NCBI RefSeq assembly: GCF_002262935.1
Contig: NZ_NPIA01000003.1
Location: 1 to 64,000, forward strand
Length of the DNA stretch: 64,000 nucleotides
Reading direction: 5' to 3'
Origin: Lottiidibacillus patelloidae
GTDB taxonomy: Bacteria > Bacillota > Bacilli > Bacillales > SA5d-4
A program made the translations under genes and the position numbers. Below the pieces are notes generated by a model. That model was not told the DNA's origin. It made no database searches and saw nothing but the letters and a program-made list of their open reading frames with translations. Positions 18,770 to 26,769 of the stretch are shown piece by piece; within the stretch, counting starts at the first letter, position 1, and every line of letters starts with the position of its first letter.

Positions 18770-19072
18770 CTAACTACTCAAATTAGGAATAGTCTTACCA
18801 TCATCCTCTATATAAAACACTTCAATATCTTCAAAATTAATATGCCATATTCGATTTTCAAGTTGTTCTAGATGTGTAGTCTCAACGTCAATAACAACAC
18901 ATTCTTTTAAAACATCTTCAATAACTCCAACGTAGAGGTATGGAAAGGAAGGTGTCATTATTAATGCTCTTTTACATAAATTTTTCTTGAAATAACAATA
19001 TAGGCAGGAGTGTTCTTCTTTTGAACGCTTCTTTTTCTTAATGTTGTAATTTTTGTATTTATATTTTGCCAT
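18770..19072 (-). CDS. mnxF: MnxF-position small protein of the Mn oxidase complex
   Basis: A 100-residue protein just upstream of mnxG. The first ~17 residues are very basic (KYKYKNYNIKKKKRSK). The body has two Cys near SCLYCYF and C37-type residues, then a beta-rich stretch (YVGVIEDVLKECVVIDVET...RIWHINFEDIEVFYIED) that looks like a small Lsm/SH3-like barrel. In Bacillus SG-1, MnxE and MnxF are two small proteins that bind MnxG in the purified Mnx complex; size and position here match MnxF. The assignment rests on synteny and not on alignment. The ATG at 19072 has better spacing from GAGGAG than the ATG at 19078. Confidence 0.65.
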   Translation of the reverse strand: MAKYKYKNYNIKKKKRSKEEHSCLYCYFKKNLCKRALIMTPSFPYLYVGVIEDVLKECVVIDVETTHLEQLENRIWHINFEDIEVFYIEDDGKTIPNLSS

Positions 19073-19086
19073 AATCATGCTCCTCT

Positions 19087-19368
19087 TTATGTTAATGGGA
19101 ATTTTGTATCACAATCAAAATCTTCTGTGAAATGGGCAATTTTATCAAAGGGAATGTTTAATGGTGTAGGAAATTTGAAGAATGGTGCATTAATAAATTT
19201 AATTATAATTGGATCTAATGTGACATGGCTTTCTTCAACTTTTGCAATTTTCCCACAAAACACTGGCCTGAAAGTTTGCCCAAGAATGTTTAATTGCTGT
19301 GTTTTTGTCACAATTAATATTTCCGTACCGATCTTTTCTTGAAAATGACTATATAAGTTATGAGACAC
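19087..19368 (-). CDS. mnxE: MnxE-position small protein of the Mn oxidase complex
   Basis: A 93-residue protein with one predicted beta-barrel-like domain: GTEILIVTKTQQLNILGQ, FCGKIAKVEESHVTLDPIII, then a proline/phenylalanine-rich stretch (NAPFFKFPTPLNIPFDKIAHF). It starts at GTG behind AGGAGGT. It is tightly packed between the mnxD-position gene (13 bp) and the mnxF-position gene, and so occupies the place of mnxE in Bacillus SG-1. MnxE and MnxF bind copper and form a ring-like subcomplex with MnxG in the literature. The name here is by position and size. Confidence 0.65.
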   Translation of the reverse strand: MSHNLYSHFQEKIGTEILIVTKTQQLNILGQTFRPVFCGKIAKVEESHVTLDPIIIKFINAPFFKFPTPLNIPFDKIAHFTEDFDCDTKFPLT

Positions 19369-19381
19369 TAGAAAATACCTC

Positions 19382-20131
19382 CTATTTCTTTTTTATAATG
19401 AATGACAATAAAATGGTCATAGGACTTACAGTTTCAAGCATAAGGATAGATGATAAGGGAATAGTTGATTTGAGTCCAATGCGAGATAGTTCAACTGAAT
19501 TACCTTTAACTGCAAAAATTTTCCCGAAAGTTAGGATGTTTTCAACAGTTGTTATTGAAACCGATGTTCCAATCCACTTTTCTAAGTTTGTTTGCAGTGA
19601 TTCTTCGTAAAATTGTTGAATTAATTCATCTCTTTTTAGAACTGTATTTGCAAATCCTTTTAGTAACTTTTGCTTTAGCTTGTTATCATAAATGACTTGT
19701 TGATAACTATTAGAATAGTCAGGAATACCAGTAGGGATGTTTGCTGATTTAACCGATGTATAAGGAATCCAATATTTCTTCTGTAAGGTAGTTAATAAAA
19801 CAAAGTCTCTCCCTACAGCGGAAATCCTCCCTTGGTAAACTTGTTCCGTGCCTCTATCTATTAGCGGGCTTTTTGCAATTTTTATATCAGCAATTTGATT
19901 CCTTTTTGAACGTAAAAATAATCGTAACATTAAGTTTTTCTTACGTTCAGGAATTTGTTTTGTTACTAAAAAGGCATTTTGACTATGCATATATGGTAAA
20001 AAGACCCTAAGTTCTTCATCAGACATTGCACTATGTGGCGATGTTAATTGGTCGTTTCCCGTATTACTTATGACAGCTTCCTCAGCTTGAAATTTCTTTA
20101 CATAATCGTTAAGCCGTAATTTTTTACTCAT
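19382..20131 (-). CDS. mnxD: MnxD-position protein, first gene of the mnx operon
   Basis: A 249-residue protein with no recognised family. The N-terminal ~90 residues are polar; then come a small beta-barrel-like segment (VYQGRISAVGRDFVLLTTLQKKYWIPYTSVKSANIP), a helical linker (KLLKGFANTVLKRDELIQQFYEES) and a second barrel-like segment (GTSVSITTVENILTFGKIFAVKGNSVELSRI...IPLSSILML). The layout matches the 256-residue protein at the other end of the operon. A sigma-K-type promoter lies upstream. The mnxD name follows its place before mnxE-F-G; no mnxA, B or C lies in front of it here. Confidence 0.6.
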   Translation of the reverse strand: MSKKLRLNDYVKKFQAEEAVISNTGNDQLTSPHSAMSDEELRVFLPYMHSQNAFLVTKQIPERKKNLMLRLFLRSKRNQIADIKIAKSPLIDRGTEQVYQGRISAVGRDFVLLTTLQKKYWIPYTSVKSANIPTGIPDYSNSYQQVIYDNKLKQKLLKGFANTVLKRDELIQQFYEESLQTNLEKWIGTSVSITTVENILTFGKIFAVKGNSVELSRIGLKSTIPLSSILMLETVSPMTILLSFIIKKK

Positions 20132-20158
20132 TCACACATCCATATCCTTTCTATAATG

Positions 20159-20187
20159 TAAGTTATGATTTTTTTAGGTAATTGGTC
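20159..20187 (-). promoter_or_regulatory. Putative sigma-K promoter of the mnx operon
   Basis: On the minus strand: GACC (20187-20184), 16 bases, then CATAACTTA (20167-20159), matching the sigma-K pattern AC-N16-CATAnnnTA. It is 28 bp upstream of the first start codon. The SG-1 mnx operon is reported to be expressed in late sporulation from a sigma-K promoter, so the match is in line with known biology. Confidence 0.6.
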
Positions 20188-20244
20188 ATAGGTTATCTTT
20201 AAATACAATAAAAAGGGCGATTGTACTAGTAGGTGGTGTTTATC

Positions 20245-20652
20245 TTGATTGGGATCATTCTTTATTTAAACGTTTTAGTCATTGTCTTTGTGTACTATTT
20301 ATTATGGAAGAAAAGAAAGGTAATTGGTTTTCAGTTAGGAATGAATATTTCGATGGCCGCTGGCGGTCTTTCTGGTATGTGTAGTGGAATAATATTAATC
20401 TATCAATTTCCATTATACTTTGTGACGGTAACGGTCATTTCTACTATTTTTGGTGTTTTAGTAGGTAGTATGTACGGTGGAATGTTTGACTTTCAAACGA
20501 TTTTATCAGGATGGATAAGCGGATTAATGGCAGGTGTTATGTCGCCAATGGTAGGAGCAGCCGCAGGACAAAGCGAAGGTTTTATTTTCTTTGTAGAGGG
20601 TATTTTTATATTACTATTTTTAGTTATTTCCACTTCAACCAAGTATAATTAA
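20245..20652 (+). CDS. Small glycine-rich integral membrane protein (first of a paralogous pair)
   Basis: A 135-residue protein with about four transmembrane helices. Glycine-zipper-like segments are visible (AAGGLSGMCSGIILIY, GVLVGSMYGGMF, SGLMAGVMSPMVGAAAG). The TTG at 20245 is 6 bases after AGGTGGTG; the GTGs at 20233/20236 lie inside the ribosome site. Family not recognised. It resembles the next gene in layout, and the pair is divergent from the mnx operon, so a link to spore metal handling is possible but unproven. Confidence 0.65.
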   Translation: MIGIILYLNVLVIVFVYYLLWKKRKVIGFQLGMNISMAAGGLSGMCSGIILIYQFPLYFVTVTVISTIFGVLVGSMYGGMFDFQTILSGWISGLMAGVMSPMVGAAAGQSEGFIFFVEGIFILLFLVISTSTKYN

Positions 20653-20659
20653 GGTAGGT

Positions 20660-21127
20660 ATGCAAATGAGTGTCATTCATTTAGTACTGTTTATTACGCT
20701 ATTCATTAGTAGTTTTTATTTATTTCGTTATTTACACCGTGCGCGCGTATTGTTTGACGATCGATTTAGTATGACAATATCAATTGTAGCTAGTACGAGT
20801 ATTAGTTTTTTGTATGGCCTACATCTTACTATTATTTTTCAAATACAGAATGCAAACATGATGATGTTTGCCGGGATTATAGGTGTAATTCTCGGCTATC
20901 TATTTGGTTCATTTAGTAAAAGGCATTTTATTATTTCAGGAGTTTTTAATGGGGTTTTAGCTGGAGTAATGGGGGCGATGGCAGGTCAAGTATTAATGAA
21001 CCCATCACTATGTGGCTTGCCATGGAATTTTGAGCAAATCCAATTAAATACGCTTCTTTTCAATACTTTCGCAACGTGTATGGTTTATCTAACTCTATCA
21101 CTTTTGCTCTATTCATTTAGAGCTTAA
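20660..21127 (+). CDS. Small integral membrane protein (second of a paralogous pair)
   Basis: A 155-residue membrane protein with about four helices, 7 bp after the preceding gene. It shares with it a short loop after the first helix, a central FAGIIGVILGYLFGSFS helix and a C-terminal NGVLAGVMGAMAGQ motif that parallels SGLMAGVMSPMVGAAAGQ. An alternative start at 20666 has better ribosome-site spacing. Function unknown. Confidence 0.65.
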   Translation: MQMSVIHLVLFITLFISSFYLFRYLHRARVLFDDRFSMTISIVASTSISFLYGLHLTIIFQIQNANMMMFAGIIGVILGYLFGSFSKRHFIISGVFNGVLAGVMGAMAGQVLMNPSLCGLPWNFEQIQLNTLLFNTFATCMVYLTLSLLLYSFRA

Positions 21128-21144
21128 AATATATTATTCGTTTG

Positions 21145-21173
21145 GTATAGTTTGTCCTTTTCCATCATAGATT
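21145..21173 (+). promoter_or_regulatory. Putative sigma-E promoter of spoIIM
   Basis: GTATAGT (21145-21151), 14 bases, then CATAGATT (21166-21173). This is an imperfect match to the sigma-E pattern KMATATT-N14-CATACAMT. spoIIM is sigma-E dependent in B. subtilis. It leaves about 20 bp before the ATG. Confidence 0.35.
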
Positions 21174-21195
21174 GAATGGAGGGGAGGACACCGCA

Positions 21196-21834
21196 ATGAA
21201 TCGAAATAGAAATTTTAGTTTTCAATTAGCAAAACACTTTCAAAATCACGCTGCAATTTATGTTTTTACTACGATGTTGTTTATTATAGGTGTTATTTTT
21301 GGAGCAATTATTGTTAATAGCTTAAATGCACAGCAAAAACATGACTTGTTTCATTATTTAACGATGTTTTTTGGACAAGCAGCAGAAGGAGAATTTGCTA
21401 GTTCAAATGAAATGTTCCTTTATAGCATTTTTCATTATATGAAGTTTATTGGTTTAATCTGGATCTTAGGATTAGCTGTAATCGGCTTACCGATTACTTT
21501 AGTTCTCTTATTCCTAAAAGGGATTGTCGTTGGGTTTACGGTAGGATTCTTAGTGAATCAATTCGGATTAGAAGGTTTCTTTTTGTCATTTGTCTCGGTG
21601 ATGCCACAGAATTTAATTTTAATACCAGCTTTTATCATTGTCTCAACAGGATCAATAAGTTTTTCTTTGAGAATGATAAAACAATTAATGGGAGAACGAA
21701 CAAAAGAAACGCTGCCAACTCAATTAGTAAAGTACACGGTGTTTGTTATTGTAGCAGGTCTTTTCATTGTAGCGGCTGCTTCATTTGAGGGATATATTTC
21801 GCCTTCTTTAATCAAATTCGTAGTAAATTATTAG
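21196..21834 (+). CDS. spoIIM: Stage II sporulation protein M
   Basis: A 212-residue integral membrane protein of the SpoIIM family with about five transmembrane helices. A long first loop follows the first helix (MLFIIGVIFGAIIVN), then IGLIWILGLAVIGLPITLVLLFLKGIVVGFTVGF. SpoIIM works with SpoIIP and SpoIID in the mother cell to thin septal peptidoglycan and drive engulfment. The ATG at 21196 follows GGAGGGGAGG; the in-frame ATG at 21172 would overlap that site. Directly upstream of fur, as in B. subtilis. Confidence 0.92.
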   Translation: MNRNRNFSFQLAKHFQNHAAIYVFTTMLFIIGVIFGAIIVNSLNAQQKHDLFHYLTMFFGQAAEGEFASSNEMFLYSIFHYMKFIGLIWILGLAVIGLPITLVLLFLKGIVVGFTVGFLVNQFGLEGFFLSFVSVMPQNLILIPAFIIVSTGSISFSLRMIKQLMGERTKETLPTQLVKYTVFVIVAGLFIVAAASFEGYISPSLIKFVVNY

Positions 21835-21838
21835 TTAA

Positions 21839-21853
21839 TAATAATAATTATCA
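21839..21853. promoter_or_regulatory. Fur box upstream of fur
   Basis: TAATAATAATTATCA matches the Bacillus 7-1-7 Fur box TGATAATNATTATCA at 14 of 15 positions. It is 41 bp upstream of the -35 box of fur. It may reflect autoregulation, although the site is far from the core promoter for simple repression. Confidence 0.55.
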
Positions 21854-21894
21854 TAAAATAAAAGTTATAATTTCTTATTTAAAATAATTTTAAT

Positions 21895-21923
21895 TTGACA
21901 CCTTTATTATCCAAGTTTATAAT
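21895..21923 (+). promoter_or_regulatory. Consensus sigma-A promoter of fur
   Basis: TTGACA (21895-21900), a 17-base spacer and TATAAT (21918-21923): both hexamers match the consensus exactly. It is 34 bp upstream of the fur ATG and shows that the start further upstream in the same frame is wrong. Confidence 0.85.
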
Positions 21924-21957
21924 AAAAATTGGATATGCGGGGGAGGTCAAAGCATAT

Positions 21958-22419
21958 ATGGAAAATAGAATTGAACGTATAAAAAAACAACTACATTCTC
22001 AAAGCTATAAGCTAACACCTCAACGAGAAGCTACTGTTCGTGTTTTATTAGAACATGAAGAGGATCACTTAAGTGCTGAAGATGTATACCTCCTCGTAAA
22101 AGAGAAATCACCTGAAATTGGCTTAGCTACTGTTTATCGCACATTAGAGTTATTAACAGAACTTAAAGTTGTCGATAAGATTAATTTTGGTGATGGGGTA
22201 TCAAGGTATGATTTGCGTAAAGAAGGTGCAGACCATTTCCACCACCACTTAGTTTGTATCGAATGTGGTTCAGTTGATGAGATTCAAGATGATCTCCTTG
22301 GTGATGTTGAGAAAACTGTAGAAGAACAATTTAGTTTTATAATTAAAGATCACAGACTAACATTTCATGGCATTTGCCACCGTTGTCAATCTAATACTGA
22401 TGAAGAAATACCTTCCTAG
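21958..22419 (+). CDS. fur: Ferric uptake regulator
   Basis: A 153-residue Fur-family repressor. The N-terminal winged helix contains YKLTPQREATVRVLLEH and GLATVYRTLELL (recognition helix). The C-terminal dimerisation/metal domain has FHHHLVCIECGSV and HGICHRC, giving the two CxxC structural zinc pairs. It should sense intracellular Fe(II) and repress iron uptake genes. It could in principle be PerR or Zur, but the spoIIM-fur-yqzK-xerD order is that of B. subtilis fur. ATG at 21958 follows GGGGGAGG and lies after a perfect promoter. Confidence 0.93.
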   Translation: MENRIERIKKQLHSQSYKLTPQREATVRVLLEHEEDHLSAEDVYLLVKEKSPEIGLATVYRTLELLTELKVVDKINFGDGVSRYDLRKEGADHFHHHLVCIECGSVDEIQDDLLGDVEKTVEEQFSFIIKDHRLTFHGICHRCQSNTDEEIPS

Positions 22420-22446
22420 TTTAAATATAGGAAGGTTTTGTTTTTA
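22410..22446 (+). terminator. Rho-independent terminator of fur
   Basis: ACCTTCCTA (22410-22418) pairs with TAGGAAGGT (22428-22436), followed by TTTGTTTTT. The stem overlaps the last codons of fur. Confidence 0.8.
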
Positions 22447-22592
22447 GAAAATTCATTTACAACACTTGCTTAATACGTTACTGTAGAAGTAATATTTATT
22501 GTCTCATTTATGCATATTTATGTATAAATATACCCATCATCGGCATACCCTTTAGTACAACCTTAAGGTTCTATTTGAAGGGAGTCCATTTG

Positions 22593-22823
22593 ATGAGTCA
22601 GTTTTTTAATTTACTTTACGATACGATTAAAGTCTTTATATTTTTCGTAGCATTTACCTTATTATTTTATTATGGAATAGTTTGGTTAAATGATGAATAT
22701 GAAGGGTACCACAAGTACGACCAGCCACAAGGTGGTGCAGTTAAAGTTATCGGTAATAAGCAAGAAGAAGTACCTGTATTTTCTCTTAAACGACTTTATT
22801 TTTATTACCACTATGGTGAGTAA
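22593..22823 (+). CDS. yqzK: YqzK-like (DUF4227) small membrane protein
   Basis: A 76-residue protein with a single membrane helix (about 12-30) near the N-terminus and a short soluble tail with [17 protein letters not shown]. It occupies the place of B. subtilis yqzK between fur and xerD. ATG at 22593 follows AAGGGAG; a TTG at 22575 would sit before that ribosome site. It is 8 bp upstream of xerD, so probably co-transcribed. Function unknown. Confidence 0.8.
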   Translation: MSQFFNLLYDTIKVFIFFVAFTLLFYYGIVWLNDEYEGYHKYDQPQGGAVKVIGNKQEEVPVFSLKRLYFYYHYGE

Positions 22824-22831
22824 GGAAGCGG

Positions 22832-23728
22832 ATGTTGATGAATCAACTATTAAAAGACTTTATCGATTACCTTTTGATAGAGAGAGGTCTATCTAACCAC
22901 ACAATTGATGCATACACGCGTGATTTAACTAGTTATCTGACATATATGGAGAAGTCTGCAAAAACTACTAATGTAAATGAAATTAATAGAATGAATATAA
23001 TGAATTATTTATTTCTATTAAAAGATAGTGGGAAATCTGCCGCTACAATTGCGAGACATATTTCTTCAATTAGAGCTTTTCATTTACATTTATTGCGCGA
23101 AAATATTACAAGTAATGATCCAACTTTACATATTGAATTACCTAAAAAAGAGAAAAAATTACCTAAAGTGCTCGCATTAGCTGAGGTTGAAGCCCTTTTA
23201 AATCAGCCGAATGGGAAAAAAACTTTCGCACAACGTGACAAAGCAATGCTTGAAATTTTATATGCAACAGGCTTACGAGTTTCAGAGATGGTACAACTGG
23301 ATGTTGGCAATATCCATTTAACTATGGGGTTTGTCCACTGTATAGGAAAAGGGAATAAAGAGAGAATTATTCCACTTGGATCATTAGCTAAGCAAGCAAT
23401 TGAAACATATATACAGGGTGGTAGAAAAGAGTTATTAAAAGGGAAAAGGGAAGAAGCTCTATTCTTAAACCATCATGGAAAAAGGTTGTCAAGACAAGGC
23501 TTCTGGAAAATATTAAAATTGCTTGCTAAAGAAGCAAAAATTGAAAAAGAGCTTACACCTCATACTTTGCGACACTCATTTGCAACGCACTTGTTGGAGA
23601 ATGGGGCAGACCTAAGAGCGGTACAAGAAATGCTAGGACATGCAGATATATCAACTACGCAAATATATACTCATGTATCTAAGGAAAGATTAAAGGATTT
23701 ATATACTGCACATCATCCGCGTGCATAA
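22832..23728 (+). CDS. xerD: Tyrosine recombinase XerD
   Basis: A 298-residue tyrosine recombinase. The N-terminal SAM-like domain starts [23 protein letters not shown]. The catalytic domain carries the R-H-R-H-Y set: Arg in [35 protein letters not shown]. With XerC (or CodV) it resolves chromosome dimers at dif. Its place after fur-yqzK and before deoB is the same as ripX/xerD in B. subtilis. Two possible ATGs (22832, 22838). Confidence 0.94.
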   Translation: MLMNQLLKDFIDYLLIERGLSNHTIDAYTRDLTSYLTYMEKSAKTTNVNEINRMNIMNYLFLLKDSGKSAATIARHISSIRAFHLHLLRENITSNDPTLHIELPKKEKKLPKVLALAEVEALLNQPNGKKTFAQRDKAMLEILYATGLRVSEMVQLDVGNIHLTMGFVHCIGKGNKERIIPLGSLAKQAIETYIQGGRKELLKGKREEALFLNHHGKRLSRQGFWKILKLLAKEAKIEKELTPHTLRHSFATHLLENGADLRAVQEMLGHADISTTQIYTHVSKERLKDLYTAHHPRA

Positions 23729-23840
23729 TCTTTCTCTGTTTACAGAGGTCTGACTTCTGACATCTCATGAATAAAGATTTAATCGTGCGTGAGAGGGTAT
23801 AGTATGAATATGATTTATATGGACAGGAGGAAACACGAAC

Positions 23841-25040
23841 ATGACGACAAAACAACCGTTTAAAAGAGTTTTTATCATTGTAATGGATTCGGTAGGGATT
23901 GGAGAAGCACCAGATGCTGAAAAGTTTAATGATTTAGGATCTGATACTTTAGGACATATTGCTGAAGAAATGAATGGACTACATATGCCAAACATGGGGA
24001 AATTGGGTTTAAGTAATATCCGTGAAATTAAAGGTATTGAAAAAGCAGCATCGCCATTAGCTTATTATGGCAAAATGCAAGAAGCATCAAATGGTAAAGA
24101 TACAATGACTGGTCATTGGGAATTAATGGGCTTACACATTGAAAATCCATTCCGAACTTTTCCAGACGGATTTCCTGATGAATTAATTCAAGAACTAGAA
24201 GAGAGAACAGGCCGGAAAGTAATTGGGAATAAACCTGCATCAGGAACAGAAATTTTAGATGAATTAGGAAAAGATCATGTTGAATCAGGAGCCCTTATCG
24301 TCTATACATCTGCCGATTCAGTATTGCAAATTGCTGCGCATGAGGAAGTTGTGCCAATTGAAGAATTATATGATATTTGTAAACTGGCTAGGGAATTAAC
24401 TTTGGATGAGAAATATATGGTAGGACGAATCATTGCTCGTCCTTTCGTTGGTGAGCCAGGAAAATGGGAACGCACTTCTAATCGTCATGACTATGCCTTA
24501 AAGCCTTTTGGCAGAACAGTTATGAATGAATTAAAAGATAGTGGGTATGACGTAATAGCAATTGGGAAAATTTCAGATATTTACGATAATGAAGGAGTCA
24601 CAAAATCATTACGGACGATTTCTAATATGGATGGTATGGACAAATTAGTTGATACATTAGCAATGGATTTCAAGGGAATTAGCTTTTTAAACTTAGTTGA
24701 TTTTGATGCGAAATTTGGACATAGAAGAGATCCAATAGGCTATGGTAAAGCGTTAGAGGAATATGATGCTAGGTTACCTGAAGTACTAGAAGGATTAAAA
24801 GAAGATGATTTACTACTTATAACAGCAGATCACGGAAATGATCCAGTACATCACGGAACGGATCATACTCGCGAATATGTGCCATTACTCGCGTACTCTA
24901 AGAGATTTTCTAGTGGGAATGATTTAGGTGTACTATCAACGTTTGCGGACCTTGGAGCAACTGTTGCACATAATTTTAATGTTAAAGCACCATTGCTTGG
25001 AAAAAGTTTCTTAGATAAAATTACGCTTTCGGAGGATTAA
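23841..25040 (+). CDS. deoB: Phosphopentomutase
   Basis: A 399-residue alkaline-phosphatase-fold phosphopentomutase (Drm/DeoB). Metal sites are [12 protein letters not shown] at the N-terminus and TADHGNDP...[13 protein letters not shown] near the C-terminus; the conserved phosphothreonine region is [11 protein letters not shown]. It interconverts (deoxy)ribose 1-phosphate and 5-phosphate, linking nucleoside phosphorolysis to the pentose phosphate pathway. It leads the operon deoB-punA-PNP2-pdp. ATG behind ACAGGAGG. Confidence 0.95.
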   Translation: MTTKQPFKRVFIIVMDSVGIGEAPDAEKFNDLGSDTLGHIAEEMNGLHMPNMGKLGLSNIREIKGIEKAASPLAYYGKMQEASNGKDTMTGHWELMGLHIENPFRTFPDGFPDELIQELEERTGRKVIGNKPASGTEILDELGKDHVESGALIVYTSADSVLQIAAHEEVVPIEELYDICKLARELTLDEKYMVGRIIARPFVGEPGKWERTSNRHDYALKPFGRTVMNELKDSGYDVIAIGKISDIYDNEGVTKSLRTISNMDGMDKLVDTLAMDFKGISFLNLVDFDAKFGHRRDPIGYGKALEEYDARLPEVLEGLKEDDLLLITADHGNDPVHHGTDHTREYVPLLAYSKRFSSGNDLGVLSTFADLGATVAHNFNVKAPLLGKSFLDKITLSED

Positions 25041-25041
25041 T

Positions 25042-25863
25042 ATGAAGATAGAGATGATAAAAAAAGCTGCAGATTTTTTACAAGAAAATATTAGTGAAAC
25101 ACCTGAGATTGGACTTATTTTAGGTTCTGGGTTAGGTATTCTAGCTGATGAAATAGAAGAAGCAAAAAAGTTTCCTTATGAAGAAATTCCTGAATTTCCA
25201 GTTTCTACTGTAGAAGGTCATAAAGGACAGCTAGTGATTGGAAAGCTACAAGGAAAAACAGTAATTGCAATGCAAGGACGCTTTCACTTTTATGAAGGTT
25301 ATTCATTAGAAAAGGTAACGTTCCCTGTTCGTGTCATGAAAGAAATTGGAGTTAAAAATATTATTGTTACTAATGCAGCTGGAGGAGTTAATGAAGATTT
25401 CAGTGCTGGAGATTTAATGGTAATTACAGACCACATAAATAATACTAGCGTAAACCCGTTAATTGGACCTAATGATTCTGCATTTGGTGTTCGTTTTCCG
25501 GACATGTCGGACGCCTACAATAAAGAGCTATCAATGCAAGCGTTGGAAGTAGGGAAGAAATTAAATATTCCTCTTCAAAAAGGTGTATATGTTGGAAATA
25601 CTGGTCCTAGTTACGAGACCCCTGCTGAAGTTCGAATGATTCGTAAATTAGGTGGAGACGCTGTTGGAATGTCAACGGTTCCAGAAGTTATTGTTGCAAG
25701 ACATGCTGGAATGAAAGTGTTAGGAATATCTTGCATTTCAAATATGGCAGCAGGAATTTTAGATCAGCCATTAACGCATGATGAAGTAATGGAAACGACG
25801 GAAATGGTTAAAGAAAACTTCTTATCACTAGTAAAAGAAATCATTAAAGAAATGGAATTATAA
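25042..25863 (+). CDS. punA: Purine nucleoside phosphorylase (6-oxopurine type)
   Basis: A 273-residue trimeric PNP. It has GLILGSGLG for phosphate, VEGHKGQLVIG, MQGRFHFYEGY, TNAAGGVN, the Glu-containing TPAEVRMIRKLGG, GMSTVPEVIVARH, and N234 in GISCISNMAAG. That Asn is the residue that in trimeric PNPs hydrogen-bonds the 6-oxo group of guanine and hypoxanthine. It should split guanosine and inosine with phosphate. It starts one base after deoB stops and is followed by a second PNP gene. Confidence 0.92.
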   Translation: MKIEMIKKAADFLQENISETPEIGLILGSGLGILADEIEEAKKFPYEEIPEFPVSTVEGHKGQLVIGKLQGKTVIAMQGRFHFYEGYSLEKVTFPVRVMKEIGVKNIIVTNAAGGVNEDFSAGDLMVITDHINNTSVNPLIGPNDSAFGVRFPDMSDAYNKELSMQALEVGKKLNIPLQKGVYVGNTGPSYETPAEVRMIRKLGGDAVGMSTVPEVIVARHAGMKVLGISCISNMAAGILDQPLTHDEVMETTEMVKENFLSLVKEIIKEMEL

Positions 25864-25881
25864 TTAAAGGAGCGGATTACG

Positions 25882-26703
25882 ATGGAAAATGTTATGCAAA
25901 AAATGACGGAAGCTGCAGAGGCTATAAAAAATAAAATTAATGTTCAACCTACTTTCGGATTAATTTTAGGTTCTGGTTTGGGAGAATTAGCAGATGAAGT
26001 GGAGAACGCTGTAAAAATTGATTATCACGAAATTCCAAACTTCCCAGTTTCAACGGTAGAAGGTCATGCAGGGAGACTAGTAATTGGTGAACTGCACGGT
26101 AAAACAGTAGTAGCAATGCAAGGGAGATTCCATTATTATGAAGGATACTCAATGCAAGAAGTTACTTTCCCAGTTCGAGTAATGAAAGCTTTAGGTGTTG
26201 AAACAATTATTGTAACAAATGCATGTGGTGGTATGAACAGTGAGTTTGAAGCTGGTGACTTAATGCTAATTACAGATCATATTAATATGACTGGTCAAAA
26301 TCCATTAATTGGTCGTAATGAAGCTGATTTAGGTCCACGCTTCCCAGATATGAGTCGTGCTTACACACCAGAATTAGTAGAAAAAGTTGAAAGTATTGCT
26401 AAATCGTTAGACATTAAATTACAAAAAGGCGTCTATGCAGGAATTACTGGACCTACATACATGACACCAGCAGAATTAATTATGGTTCGAAATTTAGGTG
26501 CAGATACAATTGGTATGTCAACAGTTCCTGAAGTCATCGTTGCTAGCCATATGAGCATGAAAGTTATCGGAATTTCATGTATTACAGACATGGCAATTGG
26601 CGAAGAATTAGAGCCATTAACTCACGAACAAGTAGTGGAAGTCGCTAATCGTACGAAGCCAAAGTTTATTAACTTAGTAAAGAATATTGTTGCAAACGTA
26701 TAA
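25882..26703 (+). CDS. Second purine nucleoside phosphorylase (paralogue with Asn-to-Asp change)
   Basis: A 273-residue PNP of the same length as its upstream neighbour and clearly similar to it along the whole length (GLILGSGLG, VEGHAGRLVIG, MQGRFHYYEGYS, GMSTVPEVIVASH). The base-recognition position reads GISCITDMAIG, with D236 where the first copy has N234. In 5'-methylthioadenosine phosphorylases an Asp at this place goes with 6-aminopurine substrates. The paralogue may therefore prefer adenosine-type nucleosides or have broad range; that is inference. ATG behind AAAGGAGCGG; 18 bp separate the two copies. Confidence 0.88.
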   Translation: MENVMQKMTEAAEAIKNKINVQPTFGLILGSGLGELADEVENAVKIDYHEIPNFPVSTVEGHAGRLVIGELHGKTVVAMQGRFHYYEGYSMQEVTFPVRVMKALGVETIIVTNACGGMNSEFEAGDLMLITDHINMTGQNPLIGRNEADLGPRFPDMSRAYTPELVEKVESIAKSLDIKLQKGVYAGITGPTYMTPAELIMVRNLGADTIGMSTVPEVIVASHMSMKVIGISCITDMAIGEELEPLTHEQVVEVANRTKPKFINLVKNIVANV

Positions 26704-26712
26704 AATTAAACG

Positions 26713-26744
26713 GGGAAGAGTAGAATATTATCTCTTCTCTTTTA
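26713..26744 (+). terminator. Possible internal terminator or processing hairpin before pdp
   Basis: GGGGAAGAG and CTCTTCTC flank an 11-base AT-rich loop and are followed by TTTTA. It may reduce readthrough into pdp. Confidence 0.5.
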
Positions 26745-26769
26745 CTTTTAAAGTATAAGGGTGATCACA

